Assembly: GCA_036897095.1 (NCBI GenBank)
Contig: JAYMSP010001974.1
Location: 1 to 27,298, forward strand
Length of the DNA stretch: 27,298 bases
Origin: Plantago elongata
Lineage: Eukaryota; Streptophyta; Magnoliopsida; Lamiales; Plantaginaceae
Direction of reading: 5' to 3'
Positions 1 through 11,180 of this stretch are shown here, piece by piece (within the stretch, counting starts at the first letter, position 1; each line of letters starts with the position of its first letter). Below the pieces are notes generated by a model. The model had not been told where the DNA came from and made no database searches. It saw only the letters and a program-made list of their open reading frames with translations. Both the position numbers and the translations under genes were made by a program.

Positions 1-470
1 CCCACCACCACCACCGCCACCACCACAGTCGTCCACCTCACCACCACCAAACGTCCACCACCACAGTCCTCCGCCTCACCACCACCACCACCACAATCCT
101 CCATCTCACACCACCACCAGTCAACAACTACAATCCGTCTCACCACCACCACCAATTACCCCCACTACCACCACCACCACCAATTACTAGCTCCCACCAC
201 TAACACCGATTGCAGGTTAAATAACGAAAAAGAAGAAATAAATTAAAGAAAGAAGAAGAAGAAGAAGAAGAAGAAGAAGAAGAAGAAGAACGTAGAATCG
301 GAGAAGATCTGCCCTCACCGGCGGTCACCACAACGGCACCACTTATCCTATCCGACCTCACTGACGGGTTCGACCTCCTCCAACCTTCATCCACCAGTCT
401 TCTGCATCACCACCACCACCAGTCCACCACCACAATCCTCCGTCTCACCACCACCGATTGCAATCAAAAT
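1..470. repeat. CCA-rich minisatellite
   Basis: The stretch is dominated by CCA/CAC triplets. A longer unit of roughly 35-45 bases, a CAC run followed by a variant of AGTCCTCCGTCTCACC, recurs near 25-45, 63-80, 95-115, 125-150 and again at 405-450, so it is a degenerate minisatellite and not a pure microsatellite. A GAA tract and a less repetitive piece (300-400) lie inside it. It might derive from a transposon leader or an old coding tract, but no convincing gene is visible. The array continues beyond the left edge of the window. Confidence 0.8.
246..291. repeat. (GAA)n microsatellite
   Basis: A nearly pure run of about fourteen AAG/GAA triplets on the plus strand. It sits inside the CCA-rich minisatellite. 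Read on the other strand it gives a serine run, which I regard as an artefact of the repeat. Confidence 0.9.
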
Positions 471-780
471 GACGAAGAAGAAGAAAAACAGAGAAGAGAA
501 GAATAAATGGGGGACTTTTAACAATTTTCTAGAAATTGGTTAAGGGGCTATTTGATTTTACCTCAAGTTACTGTAGCAACTTATTTGGTCAACGAAATTT
601 CAAATTTAAGGACCTTGATATAATTGTTTGACATCTAAATGAAATAAAGACATCTGTAGGGTGGTATTTGTAATTGACCCCACTGACAATAAATAAAATA
701 AGGGATACAAGAGTGTAATATTGAAGGCAATTGACAAACTGATGGTGTGAGTGTGTGATTGAATAAATGCATATTGCATC

Positions 781-940
781 CTGTATATATGAGAGACTAG
801 TTGGATTTGAGTCTTTACTCTCTGCTCACATGAAAAGTGTTGGCACTCTAAAGGAAAAGTAAAAGACATCATCACTATACTCCATTCCTCTCTCTCTATA
901 AATCCCTTTTGTTGAATTCTCACTCTAACAGCCGGTGACA
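781..940 (+). promoter_or_regulatory. probable promoter of the VARLMGL/DUF4378 gene
   Basis: Two TATA-like elements precede the ATG at 941: TGTATATATGA near 783-793 and TATAAAT at 897-903, the latter directly after a CTCTCTCT pyrimidine patch (about 888-896). The TATAAAT box would put transcription start near 928-935 and leave a very short leader. The more distal TATATATA would give a leader of about 120 bases. The sequence alone does not decide between them. Confidence 0.4.
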
Positions 941-3900
941 ATGCTGAGCAGACAAGAGAGCTCACTCTCTTCATCCCGACGCCAACTAGCTGCCGCCACT
1001 CCTCCACCGGAAACTCACCATGCAAAAGCCATCGGTTGCATGTCCGGCATTTTCCAACTCTTCTCCAAGTACCATTATCCCAATAAACGTCTCACATCCG
1101 GTAATTAACCACCTACTATTTTTACTTCTTTCATTCAATTTCTTTATTGAAAATATTTTATGTTGTGAATTCGTGACCAGGGCAATGTGGTTAGTGTCTC
1201 GGTTTCCCTAATCATGGAGAAACAAGATCATAATCCGAAAATTTTCACGCGAAAAAGATTTTACCAGGACGGACGACAAAAACTTATTTCATCTTAATGG
1301 TCTAAAATCGAAACACTTGCTTTATTTTTATCATTCGTCCTGGTAAAATCTTTTTGTAAGTTATTTATCCGAGAGAGCGGTTAATTATAAGTCTTAGAGA
1401 ACACTTTCACTAAAATCATGCAATTGTTAGAATTATAAAGGCTTCTTGTTTAATTATGTAAAACAATTAGAAATGTACGTGTAACAAAATTTGTAAAACC
1501 TCGCGCCCCTAAATTAATTTGTCTCTAGTGAAATTGTTACAAATCTGCTTAAAACTCTTAACATTTTTCATCAGGCAAAAAACAAGAAAAAAGCAAAGCG
1601 AAACTGAAGGAAGAAAAACCGGAAAAGCAAAATCTGGACACGAGAAAACTAACATGCGAGACGAAAATACCAAGAAGCCCGACTATACCACCAGAGATCC
1701 GGTCCGAGAGTCCGAGAACACCATCTTCGCTTGTGGCAAGGTTGATGGGATTGGAAGAAATCGGGGCGAAAAAACCGGTTGTAGTTGTTGTGGATGATGA
1801 TCATGGCATTGTGGAGTCTAGGAGGAAACAACTTATGCAAGCATTGGACAAGTGTAATAAGGATTTGGAGGAGTTGAAGAGGATCATTCAGGCCGTGCAG
1901 ACTCCGGATGTGCGGCTCAAGACTCCACAGGCGGAGAAGAAAGGGGCTGCGGATGAGGAGATGAGTCCGGTGTGCGTGTTGGATGAGGTGGTCATACGGG
2001 AGGTTGAAGTTCCGGATAATGCAGGTTGGTATACCCTGTCTTTTCTTAATTTCAATTTTTCTTCATTAAACTATTATATGATTCCTAATTATTTTACTAA
2101 GTGTGTGTTTAAAGCGAACTACATGAAAATGTCTATATTTCGTTTGACAAAATACGTTGGTTTGAATATTTTAAAAAAGAAAAATTAATATAAATGACTA
2201 TGAGTTAGAATTATCTATGATGTAATTTTAAGTTCGAAGTTAAAGTATATATATGGATTGTAATTGCTTTGAAATTCAAAATTGATAAATAATAATTCAA
2301 TTAAAATTCGTCAAATTTTTAAGTGTAATTGTGAATTTGAGAAGTTTTATCGGTACATTTTGTGTTGCAGTTTTAAAATTTGAAGTCGACTAATAGCTAG
2401 CTAGCTCAATTCGAGCAGCATATGTAGAGCCGGAATACAAACATGAAAATTTAAGAAAACTCAATTTAAGTCGATATCTAATAAACATATAATTTTTAAA
2501 TGATATGTTGATTGTTAGTTAATTAGTTTATCAATCAACTTATCAACTACAATCATCATACTAGTTAATTTTCTCAAGCATGCACTAAATATACGTTATA
2601 ATGAAACCATGTCATATGTATTAGAAATCACAATGACATACAATCGGACCAATACCACCCTGGCTAAACGGTCCAAATGGTGTTGCTTTGAATCCACCCG
2701 AGAAGGACGGAAAATACTCTGGTTCCAATTGTGTTTGGATATGATCTAGACATATTTTATATATGGTTTGGGTTAAAGAGGTTTCTTAGATTATGATTTT
2801 ATATTAGTATATTAGTGAAATCTACAATGTGAATTTCAATGTTATAGGTTAGAGTACGACTACTGAAGACGAGATCATGATGAATGAAGAAGTTATCGTA
2901 AATAATTTTTTTGAGTTGCTACTAAAGTTCATGTAGGATTCAAACTTCACCCGATATGGGAATAATCATTTTCAAAGTCCCTCCCTGTCCGACCAGATAC
3001 TCCTCTAATTGAGTCAGTGTGAACCCTCTAATAATCCACTCTGCCTGTCATTAGTATATGAATCATCATATGAATAAGCAAAGCCTGCATATGTATACTT
3101 GTAAAAGACAAATTCATGTTGACGTACCAATTAAGCATAGGATTCACTTCCCTTTGGTTTCCACTTTCCACCTATGACCTATCCATTACTATATCATCTT
3201 ATCTTATTATCTATGGCACAAATGATCAATCCCATTACCTACTAATCACTTGAAAATCAACCAAAATCAACATAACCCACATAAATAGACTGATCAACAA
3301 TATGTTTGCCATTGTCATTGATTATTACTATATCAGATTGATAGGGAAAGCTAGCGTGAACTATCTATCTCATTATAACTTGGTCGATCACACATTAAGA
3401 TACTAATATGTAAGCAGTAGTACTCCAAAAGTTATCTGCTGTGAAATTGTCACGCACGCCGCTGAAATTTCATGATTATATAGTATACTATGTCGATATC
3501 AATTCGTATGTGCAAAGTGCAAACAGCCAAATGTAATGTAACAAAACGATAATATAAAGGACTCTGTAACATACAAACACAAAATGCAGTCTCATTTCAT
3601 TACTGACTGATTGCAGTAGTACTATATTTGAGAGACGACAAATTAAGATTCAATCAATTTCCACCATTAATTATGATGGTGCAGTCAAACAAACTTAACA
3701 AACATGTACATATATGGTGTTGTGAATTGTCAAACAAACAAAAGAAATGTGAAATGTGATCGATCGATCGATTTATAGAAGAAAGAAAAAGTGAAAGAGA
3801 AGAAAGTGATCAAACAGAAGGAATGTTTTGTTGTAGATAATAGATATGGTTTATAAGTTTGTAAAAATGAAAAAGAAGGTAGCATCCATCATTGGTGATT

Positions 3901-4535
3901 ATAACAAATCTCCACTATCTAATTTCCTTTTTTTATTTGGGACCCCTGTCCTCCACTTTCCTTCATACTTCATACGTTTTTTTCTTACTTGACTTGTATT
4001 TTCATTCAAAAAGTATGAACATGAATCTTCCTTTACTGAAACTATATGCTTTTCGATTCAGATTTTTCCGAAAAATAAACAAAATATTATAAAATGAAAT
4101 GTTCATCAGGTCCTTTGTTTTCTTTTTCTTTTTCTCTTTCTCTTAATGGAAATTGTATGTGTTTCACTTGCAGCACCTGTGCTAGACATAAATCCTACTC
4201 CAACGATAAAACACGAGGAAATCGAAGAACCAATCTTGAAAAATCTTTTCTTCAGCAAATACTCAACAGTTACTGAAGCATCACTGATTCGAATGAGGAG
4301 GCAAGCAATGTCATCACCGCCACAAAGCAGCAGCAGGAGAGCTATGGTCGAGACTATTGAACAAGTGTGTAAGGATATTGCCTGGGGTGAAAAGAGAGAA
4401 GTTGAGAAAATTGGGCTAGTTTTGCAAGATAACTTGTTCAAGGACATGGTTGAAGAAATTGTTCAAGATTTGAAATCGTGTGGCAATACTTTTACGCTGC
4501 CTCTTGAGCGATGTAAGAAGAGGCTTTCTTTCTAG
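941..4535 (+). CDS. TRM-like protein (VARLMGL motif, DUF4378 C-terminus), three exons
   Basis: Coding exons 941-1100, 1575-2024 and 4174-4535 join in phase (codon 54 is G|GC, codon 204 is G|CA) to give 323 aa, stop TAG 4533-4535. All introns are GT-AG. Residues 30-45 contain a GCMSGIFQLF motif. A lysine/glutamate-rich segment follows (55-75), then SLVARLMGLEE at 105-115, the diagnostic motif of the DUF3741/TRM (TON1 Recruiting Motif, LONGIFOLIA-related) family. The C-terminal exon carries an amphipathic helix starting WGEKREVEKIG at 274 and running to about 303, as in DUF4378. Known family members bind TON1 and microtubules and influence cell shape and growth. Any function for this one is inference. 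It is short beside LONGIFOLIA proteins but near the small end of the TRM family. The start was chosen because the ATG opens exon 1 in frame directly after the promoter-like region. Confidence 0.85.
1252..1355. repeat. perfect 20-bp inverted repeat in intron 1
   Basis: AAAAAGATTTTACCAGGACG at 1252-1271 is the exact reverse complement of 1336-1355, with 64 bases between. It lies wholly inside intron 1 (1101-1574). The size of about 104 bp and long perfect arms suggest a small foldback element or MITE remnant. No clear target-site duplication is visible beside it. Confidence 0.75.
2025..4173 (+). other. intron 2 of the VARLMGL/DUF4378 gene, 2.1 kb
   Basis: Begins GTTGGT after codon 203 and ends TTGCAG before the C-terminal exon. 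It makes up most of the gene. It is AT-rich, with a GATCGATCGATCGAT run near 3758-3772. I found no coding sequence in it. The segment 2630-3060 is somewhat less AT-rich and may be an old insertion that I cannot classify. Confidence 0.7.
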
Positions 4536-5008
4536 TAGTATTAGTTTATAGTGTATGTTTGTTCATGAAATTCAATTTATGTGTAATCTTAACTAGTGCT
4601 TGCATGGTTGTTCTTCATGTATTAAACAAAATTATACATACTGTACCTAATTTATAAACATAAGGTGCACGTATATCTTCATGATGAGTGATGGTTTGTA
4701 GTATCAACATATCAATCGTGCATTTTTCATAGTAACAATGTTGGACTGGAATTATAATGATTGGATCTCAATTGATTATGGAGTTGTACTTTCATACTGT
4801 AAGTATAGATTATGAGAGAATTAAATGTGAAAATACATAACAAAGCTAAAGATCCGTATTTATATAATCAGAAAATTAATTAAACTGGGGAGTTGTAAAG
4901 AATTAAAAGGGATATGGATCGAGCTTACAAGGGGTGATCTTCTCCGAGTGGAGTGTTCAATTATTCCAGAATGTAGTGCTTAATAATATATAGTCTTAGA
5001 CTACGAAG

Positions 5009-5064
5009 TATAGTTCAGTTGGTAAGCCGTTTTCCCTCTAATTAACAAGTCGGGATTTCGAGCC
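5009..5064 (+). mobile_element. tRNA-like head of a SINE
   Basis: TAGTTCAGTTGGTAAGCC near 5011-5028 matches a RNA polymerase III A box. GGGATTTCGAGCC at 5052-5064 resembles a B box with one extra T. The spacing is close to that in tRNA. It is too diverged and lacks an acceptor stem, so it is not a functional tRNA. The likeliest source is a tRNA-derived SINE. The 3' end is unclear. Confidence 0.5.
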
Positions 5065-5646
5065 ACCTCTAATCGTTTAAAATAACGTATAGTTCTAATA
5101 ATATATAGAACCAAGTTAAATTATTGTAATATTTGAATTCATGAAAAGAAAAACTTCAACTAAACTCTAACTGGAGATGTGTACTCCGGAGCCTAATTGG
5201 ACTTGGACAATATATCAATTCTAGTCTGGGCTTATTGGGCCCATGACCTGCCTGATTGTCTGAGGCAGGGTCCACTGGATGGGGATACTATTTGGCACTC
5301 CGAAGCCTAATTGGACAAAACCCACCAATTCTTGAACTTTGTTTATAGCGATTGGAAATTGTGTCCAAGTGAGTATGGGATGATTAGGAAAATTAATGAG
5401 GGATATTCACTCAGAAATAACAATTCCTAAAATGAATATTATATCATGTGTTTCATATTAAATATACAGTATTAAGTATGAGAAATATATGATATGCACT
5501 ATATGATATAATTTGTTTTTGTATGATACAGTAAATTGGACGCTCTATTTAAATACAAAAAAAAATAAAAATTGAGTCCTTTTTGCAGCTTTACCATCAA
5601 ACTGGACCCCTGCACGAATTTTCCAAATATGTGCCAAAGACCTGTT

Positions 5647-5742
5647 CTTTTTTTTTTTAAACGGCTATAGGGTGACTGGAACACCCGACCTATTGGTTAG
5701 TGGTGAAGTTTTTTACTAATTGAGTTGTATTTCATTGTCCTA
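5647..5742 (-). mobile_element. short tRNA-derived SINE with poly(A) tail
   Basis: Read on the minus strand, an A-box-like CAACTCAATTAGT (5716-5728) is followed by CCACTAACCAATAGGTCGGG and a B-box-like GTGTTCCAGTCACC (about 5672-5685). Soon after comes a run of about ten A residues (T run at 5648-5658 on plus). This order is typical of short plant tRNA-derived retroposons. Imperfect flanking repeats, TGCCAAAGACC (5632-5642) and TGTCAAAGATC (5743-5753), may be the old target duplication. Confidence 0.55.
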
Positions 5743-6032
5743 TGTCAAAGATCATTGTTTGTACCAAAATTTGGAATCAAACCCTTGAAGCAACTTCAAA
5801 CCAAAAAAGCGAAAGGACAAAAACATTGTATATTAAATTGAAAATACGGGAAAATGAGAGGTGTTTTAATACAATTAATTCAAATTCGAAAAGGCCACCA
5901 ACACTTGGGATGATTTTTATTTTTTTTAAGAAATGAGCCCACTTTTTGGGCATTTTTGACTAGAAATTGAAGTGTTTATTTTGGTTTTTATCCAAGAAGT
6001 TGTCCCTGAACATGTTTTTTTTCTAAGTATGT

Positions 6033-6167
6033 ATTCTCTTCAATTAAAAATTACTTCAGTTCAGTTTATTCTAGTTCATTTCAGTTCAGTTCAGTTCAGG
6101 TCGTTTAGTTATAATTTATACTTTACTTCAATTCAGTTCAGTTCAATAAATCTCAGTTGAAGAGAAT
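6033..6167. mobile_element. small inverted-repeat element, copy 1 (TTCTCTTCAA family)
   Basis: Left end ATTCTCTTCAATTAAA and right end CTCAGTTGAAGAGAAT are imperfect inverted repeats about 135 bp apart. The interior is made of TTCAG/TTCAATTCAG repeats. The ends and interior match the element at 7102-7214. No coding capacity. It behaves like a MITE, superfamily unknown. Confidence 0.65.
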
Positions 6168-6986
6168 GTAGCCGCAGTCCCAAATTCAAGCATGTGGTCT
6201 TGGATTAAGAAATGGCACGATAAGCTAATTTTCAAATTAAAATTCCATGAAATTTTACACTTTTACAAATGAGTAAATTTTGTGAGATATTGTTAAATTG
6301 TAAGAAATTATATATCATCTATTTAAAAATTCTATAATAATATAAACGTGATTAAATTACAATTCAAATAAAAACAACACCGAGATACTCAATTAAAATA
6401 GATTTTAATGCAATCTAATGTTTGATGGTTTGAAATTCTAGTAAACCTCCTTAGGAAAAAAGGGACTATCAGTAGTAGTTCATTTGATAAATTATTATGG
6501 ACCGTCACCTTCCTTCCAAGGCCGTCCTTTAAGACCAAGTCAAAGTTAGAAAACCTAATAATTTATGTCAGAGGATGAAATAAAGGCGACCAATGGAATT
6601 AGGTGCCTTAATCCACTAAGTCCTATCTCTACGTTAATAATAATACGTACTAGACGACGACCTCAAATTAAAGCTTGTTGACTTCATTATCACTTAATTA
6701 ACATGTTTGGTTGGTCTTCTAATTCTAACAAACAACTTCAAATCGACAATCCTATTTCTGTATTTCATCATCCGCGGATTCTTACAAAGCAAACACACGT
6801 GATCACCAGGCCAGTTTTGTTCTTTTTCCTTCTAAACCGAGGTGAACTCGAACCCTAACTTATTATTTGGAGATATATCGTTTTATCTACGTTAGATGTT
6901 GTTAAAACTAAACCTAGGTGAGTTACATCAACTCATATTCTTCCTATTAGATAATGGATAATTAGAAATCCAAACTCAATTAAACT

Positions 6987-7076
6987 TTGTTATATTCAAC
7001 TAAAATTTACTAAAATAAACTACATTTAAGTAGAGTTGAAATAAACTGAACAAAAAGAATTTTCAGTTGAAAAAAA
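6987..7076. mobile_element. degenerate third copy of the TTCTCTTCAA-family element
   Basis: TATTCAACTAAAATTTACT at the left and a TTTTCAGTTGAA end at about 7060-7071 look like a decayed relative of the neighbouring elements, with a similar TGAAATAAACTGAAC interior. The call depends on similarity to those two copies. Confidence 0.35.
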
Positions 7077-7101
7077 CAAATAATTAGCCACACTTAGACT
7101 C

Positions 7102-7214
7102 TGTTCTCTTCAACTGAAAACTCCTTTAGTTCAGTTCAATTCAATTTAGTTCAGCTCTGCTTAGTTATATATTATACTATACTTCAATTCAATTTATTTC
7201 AGTTGAAGAGAACA
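7102..7214. mobile_element. 113-bp MITE-like element, copy 2, perfect 18-bp terminal inverted repeat
   Basis: TGTTCTCTTCAACTGAAA at 7102-7119 is exactly repeated in reverse complement at 7197-7214. The interior is rich in TTCAATTCAATTTAG-type repeats, like copy 1 at 6033-6167. No open reading frame. No unambiguous target-site duplication is seen. Confidence 0.75.
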
Positions 7215-7364
7215 TAACCTTTATTGTACGTTACATGACTCATGACTTATGTTTACATAAATTAGTACATCATCTGTTGTAGTTTCATCTTCCTGTATTT
7301 TATTTTAGTTCGTCTTAACTAATTGTCATACTTTTTATTCATTCTCTACTTTATTATCATTAAT

Positions 7365-7392
7365 CTATTTAATTTAATTTAATTTAATTTTC
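7365..7392. repeat. (TTTAA)n short tandem repeat
   Basis: About five tandem copies of AATTT/TTTAA inside the AT-rich spacer upstream of the LRR gene. Confidence 0.7.
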
Positions 7393-7784
7393 TCTTGAAT
7401 ATTATATTCGGACTTTTAGGAAGATGAAATTGAGACCGAGCGAGTAGCTTTTGAAGTGACTGTTTGACATAAAATTGTAGTTGAATCTGTTTGAATAGTG
7501 GATAATTGATAAATAGTGACTAAATTATAATTACGTTGTTAAAATTAATATTTTGTATAAAATTATAATTATAAAGGATATTGCAGGTTGAAAATTAAAT
7601 GAGAATTGAATTGTAATTGAATTCTCGAAAACAGGTACATGTATAATTCAAATTACATTTGACATATAAATTGGACTCATCACTAATAGTATTATACGAC
7701 ACTAAGACAAACAGGGCCTTAAAAATATTCCAACCAATTTCCTAATGTTCTCTGCTTTTCCCCAAAGCTGATTGATTCTCCACT

Positions 7785-7905
7785 ACTATTTCTCTTCTTC
7801 TTCCTCTACCTCTTCACATTCCCTCTTTCACCAATCAATCAATCAAACACCAAAAACCCAAAAATCAACTCCATTTCAGCTCAAAAACTTCGCACAACCA
7901 CAATT
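7785..7905 (+). promoter_or_regulatory. pyrimidine-rich 5' leader of the LRR gene
   Basis: A CT-rich stretch (about 7788-7830, TCTCTTCTTCTTCCTCTACC) followed by CAATCAATCAATCAAAC and an A/C-rich run leads into the ATG at 7906. Such Y patches are common in plant core promoters and leaders. No clear TATA box is seen at the expected distance. The transcription start is not defined. Confidence 0.45.
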
Positions 7906-10900
7906 ATGGCAGGTGGAAGCAATTTAATGGCACTTGTACTGGTCCTATCTGTAGTGACGTCAGCGCGTGGGAACTCTGAAGGCGACGCTCTGTACGCTTT
8001 CCGACGGAGCTTGTCCGACCCGGATAACGTGCTCCAGAGCTGGGATCAGAACCTTGTTACTCCTTGCACTTGGTTTCACATCACTTGCAATCAAGACAAT
8101 CATGTCACTCGTGTGTATGTATCTATCTGCTTTTTGTGTATCTGTTGAGTTCGATTTGGATCTTTTGCTGCTTAATTTGTGAAGATAGATTTGGTTTTGC
8201 TTTTGGAAGGTGATTTATACTGTTTTAGGCAATTCTCAGTTTGGGATAAAAATTAGAATCTGGAGATTGGCTTTTTAGGGATATGGGTAATTGTTCTATT
8301 TAATGCATCTAGTTGAGGCTGTGAGCTCGTATACTTGGAAATAGTTATTGTCTGACATAGGCTTCTCATTCATTTGATTTAGTGTGATTCTTTCTTCTTT
8401 GGGTTGGATTTGTTTGGTTTTGTACAAGTCTTTGCTATTGGTTAAATGTTTGTTTTTGAGGAATATTTGGGGTTATTGAAAAATTGCAACTTTGTGGGAA
8501 TAAGGTCATCATATAGAATGTTTTGAGAATGTTCAGTACAGTTTTTGGAATTGTCAGTTGATTTTGTTCCGGTGGAGAAACAAAACGGATGACTTTGGCT
8601 GGTTTTGATACGAAATATTTTGAACTTTTAGTAGTTGAGACTGAAGTATGTCATTGGTGAAACTTAGACAGGCAGATTTCATATTCTAAGGCCACCAAGT
8701 AAAACGCAAAGGAAAAGGACTGTTTATTGTTTTGTTTTGTTTCTGAAGGGGTTGGCTACTTGAGTGATTATACTCTAGAATTTAAGTCTACTGATGAATA
8801 GAGCTGGACATTTAAATGTTATTCCTGTTAGATGCTTGTCATTTGCTCTGATTCATCTAGCATGGACAAATCTGTATGACGTATACTTGCAGAGATCCAG
8901 AATTGCAAGTATAAAACACATCCAATCAATTACCAACCAAAGACAGTATTTGCTTCTTCAGAATCCCAATCATGAGGCAAATGAATCACTTGTAGCCAAT
9001 TTAGCTCTGCTCGTTTCAGCACACTGGCAGAACACATGTGCTATCGACTCAATCCCTCCATTAAACAGCAATTAACATCAGTTGCAATACCAAACTTCAG
9101 GATTTTGTCTTTGGTTGCTAATCTTTTATGCAAGCGCAAACACACCACAAATTCTGCTATAGGCCTGGCACTATTGCCAAATAAAATGTTTCTCCAAGCA
9201 ACAGCTTCCTCATCTCCATGGCCCCCTCCCCTGTTGAATACTTACCACCCCTCTGACATTCAGCCCCCAACCATCTAACTGATAGATCTGTGCTCTTCCC
9301 AAAGTATCCTGTGCAGAATCCAAGAGAATACAACTGGTGCTAGCTTTTAGCCTTTCACAATGCCATGATTCATGAATATTATTTCTCCTATCCTAGAGTC
9401 TTAGTGATCTAAATTTCATTTTAAAATAGATGATGGTTTTCTTTGATTTTTTTTAAAATTCTTAATAAATTTTGCTTTTGCTTGTGGAGAACATCAGTTG
9501 CAGGAATGCATTTTCAAGTTTATGAAAGCTCTATTTAAGTTACACGATAAACTTTTCTCTTCGTCATATAACAGACTTGTATTTGTACTTTGTTATGAGT
9601 CTGAAGCTTGATCTCTTATGCTTGAATAGGGACCTTGGCAATTCAAATCTATCTGGTCATCTAGTTTCTGAGCTTGGGAAACTTGAACACCTCCAGTATC
9701 TGTAAGTGTACTGTTGCTAGATACATGTACTAGTTTGGTACTTCTGCATTATAATATCTGTGTATCATCAATGTTATCTATTCATGCATGATAATTTTCT
9801 TCTCTTTGAACAATTCATGCCTATTATGAATCATGTTGGAGATTTAAGAAGCTTCTTACACATGCACTAATTTGTTGTTTGGTACTTTGGTAAGCTGCAT
9901 TGCAAAAATGAAGATCCACTTAACCTTGTGATAGCTACCTCTGTGTCATGGCAGGGATTAAACTTTATCTGACTTCTTATCTTGCAGAGAACTCTACAAA
10001 AACAACATTCAAGGTACAATTCCCACCGAGCTGGGTAACTTGAAAAACCTGATAAGTCTGGACCTGTACGAGAATAATGTTACCGGAAAGATACCTGCTT
10101 CACTTGGAAAATTGAAAAACCTTGTATTCTTGTAAGTTCCTTACTTTCTGTTTCGTATTAAAAATAAAAGTGGTTGAGGGGTTCCCTTGTGTATTCGGTG
10201 GCGGGGCATTGAGTGTTGAAGCTATTTCATATTGATTCTTGAATCTTGAATCTGATAAGAATGTGCACGCCGAGTCTGTAGTATGTTTTCTTGTTGCTTG
10301 CTGATTGCCAGACAGAATAATGTACTTAGTAGGCGTGAGAAAAAGATGCAGGCAGTACCAATTTGACTCTTTGCCTTGTTCCCCTTGAACTAGGAAGGCA
10401 GATCACTGTATAGTTTTGCATTCAAGTTACATTTACTATTGTACATCCTTATTGTTATAAAGCAAGTGAAATTACCTCCCCGTGAAGCATTACATAGCAC
10501 TTTCAGGGGAACAAGTAATGACCCACTAGCTTATATGTAAAACAATATCTTCAATGGATGTTCATGCATATCTCCCTTCATCTTCACTTAGCACTGATTA
10601 CTTTAATATAATTCAATAATGTAATTCTATATTTCTTTCCAGGCGTCTTAACAATAATAGGCTAACAGGGCCAATCCCAAGATCACTTTCAAAAATGTCT
10701 AGCCTGAAAGTTGTGTAAGTACTTATCTATTTCTTACCTCTTCAAAACTATGCAACGGAAATTATTTCTAAATATGCTCTCATTTTCAGGGATGTCTCAA
10801 ATAACAACTTGTGCGGCACAGTACCTACTACCGGTCCATTCGAGCACTTCCCTCTAAACAAGTAAGATGTTTGAATAAGCCATAATTTTTTTTTTCAGGT

Positions 10901-11180
10901 TTATTGGACCTTTATAATGTCCCGGATTCAGTGTGCAAAACAATAGAATGAATAACATTGTTGTTGGGTGGAGATTAAATTTGCAAGTTTAGAACATTAT
11001 CGCTTGGTGTTGGTTCTGATTTCACCTGATTTCACTTCGGTGTCTTTCCAAAGCCCTCTCTGAATCTTTACTGACCTGTGAATTCATGCAACTTGCTGGT
11101 TTTGCAGTTTTGAGAACAATCCACGTCTTGAAGGTCCTGAGCTACTTGGACTTGCGAGTTATGATACTAACTGCACATAG
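7906..11180 (+). CDS. secreted SERK-like leucine-rich repeat protein (LRR1/HIR-interacting type), six exons
   Basis: Exons 7906-8114, 9630-9701, 9988-10131, 10643-10714, 10790-10861 and 11108-11180 give 213 aa. The internal exons are 72, 144, 72 and 72 bp, one or two repeats each, the classic SERK-type arrangement. Residues 1-22 look like a signal peptide. An N-terminal LRR cap follows (about 25-70) with the PCTWFHITC cysteine pair. Repeats occupy 71-94 ([11 protein letters not shown]), 95-118, 119-142 and 143-166, then a capping segment with [24 protein letters not shown] and a terminal TNCT. There is no transmembrane helix or kinase domain, so the product should be apoplastic. It closely resembles the small plant LRR proteins related to Arabidopsis At5g21090 and pepper/rice LRR1, reported to bind hypersensitive-induced-reaction proteins. 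The gene looks intact. Confidence 0.93.
8882..8913. repeat. short perfect hairpin in LRR intron 1
   Basis: TATACTTGCA (8882-8891) and TGCAAGTATA (8904-8913) form a 10-bp perfect stem with a 12-base loop. It lies about 55 bases beyond the 3' side of the antisense LINE relic. Confidence 0.6.
8970..9220 (-). pseudogene. LINE reverse-transcriptase C-terminal (zf-RVT) relic, antisense in LRR intron 1
   Basis: Reading down the minus strand from 9220, one frame gives [13 protein letters not shown], then [20 protein letters not shown] and GIATDVNCC. After a frameshift near 9055-9060 the next frame continues [19 protein letters not shown] and stops at 8970-8972. The order W..i..g...P...F..L....RL.TKD+L...G...C..C...E...H.F..C is the zinc-binding zf-RVT domain found after the reverse transcriptase in plant LINEs. 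The frameshift and the loss of all upstream RT sequence make it a dead fragment. It is cytosine-rich on the plus strand, unlike the surrounding intron. Confidence 0.7.

Noticed and set aside
200-394. Minus-strand open frame with a serine run
   Set aside because: It is produced by the GAA microsatellite and the surrounding minisatellite; no recognisable domain.
5009-5064. A functional tRNA gene
   Set aside because: Only A- and B-box-like segments are present; there is no acceptor stem and the B box has an extra base. A SINE head is the better reading.
6840-6935. A third tRNA-derived SINE on the minus strand (GGGTTCGAGTTCACC B-box-like)
   Set aside because: The A-box-like TAACTCACCTAGGTTTAG is too far from the B box for a tRNA-like promoter; too weak to list.
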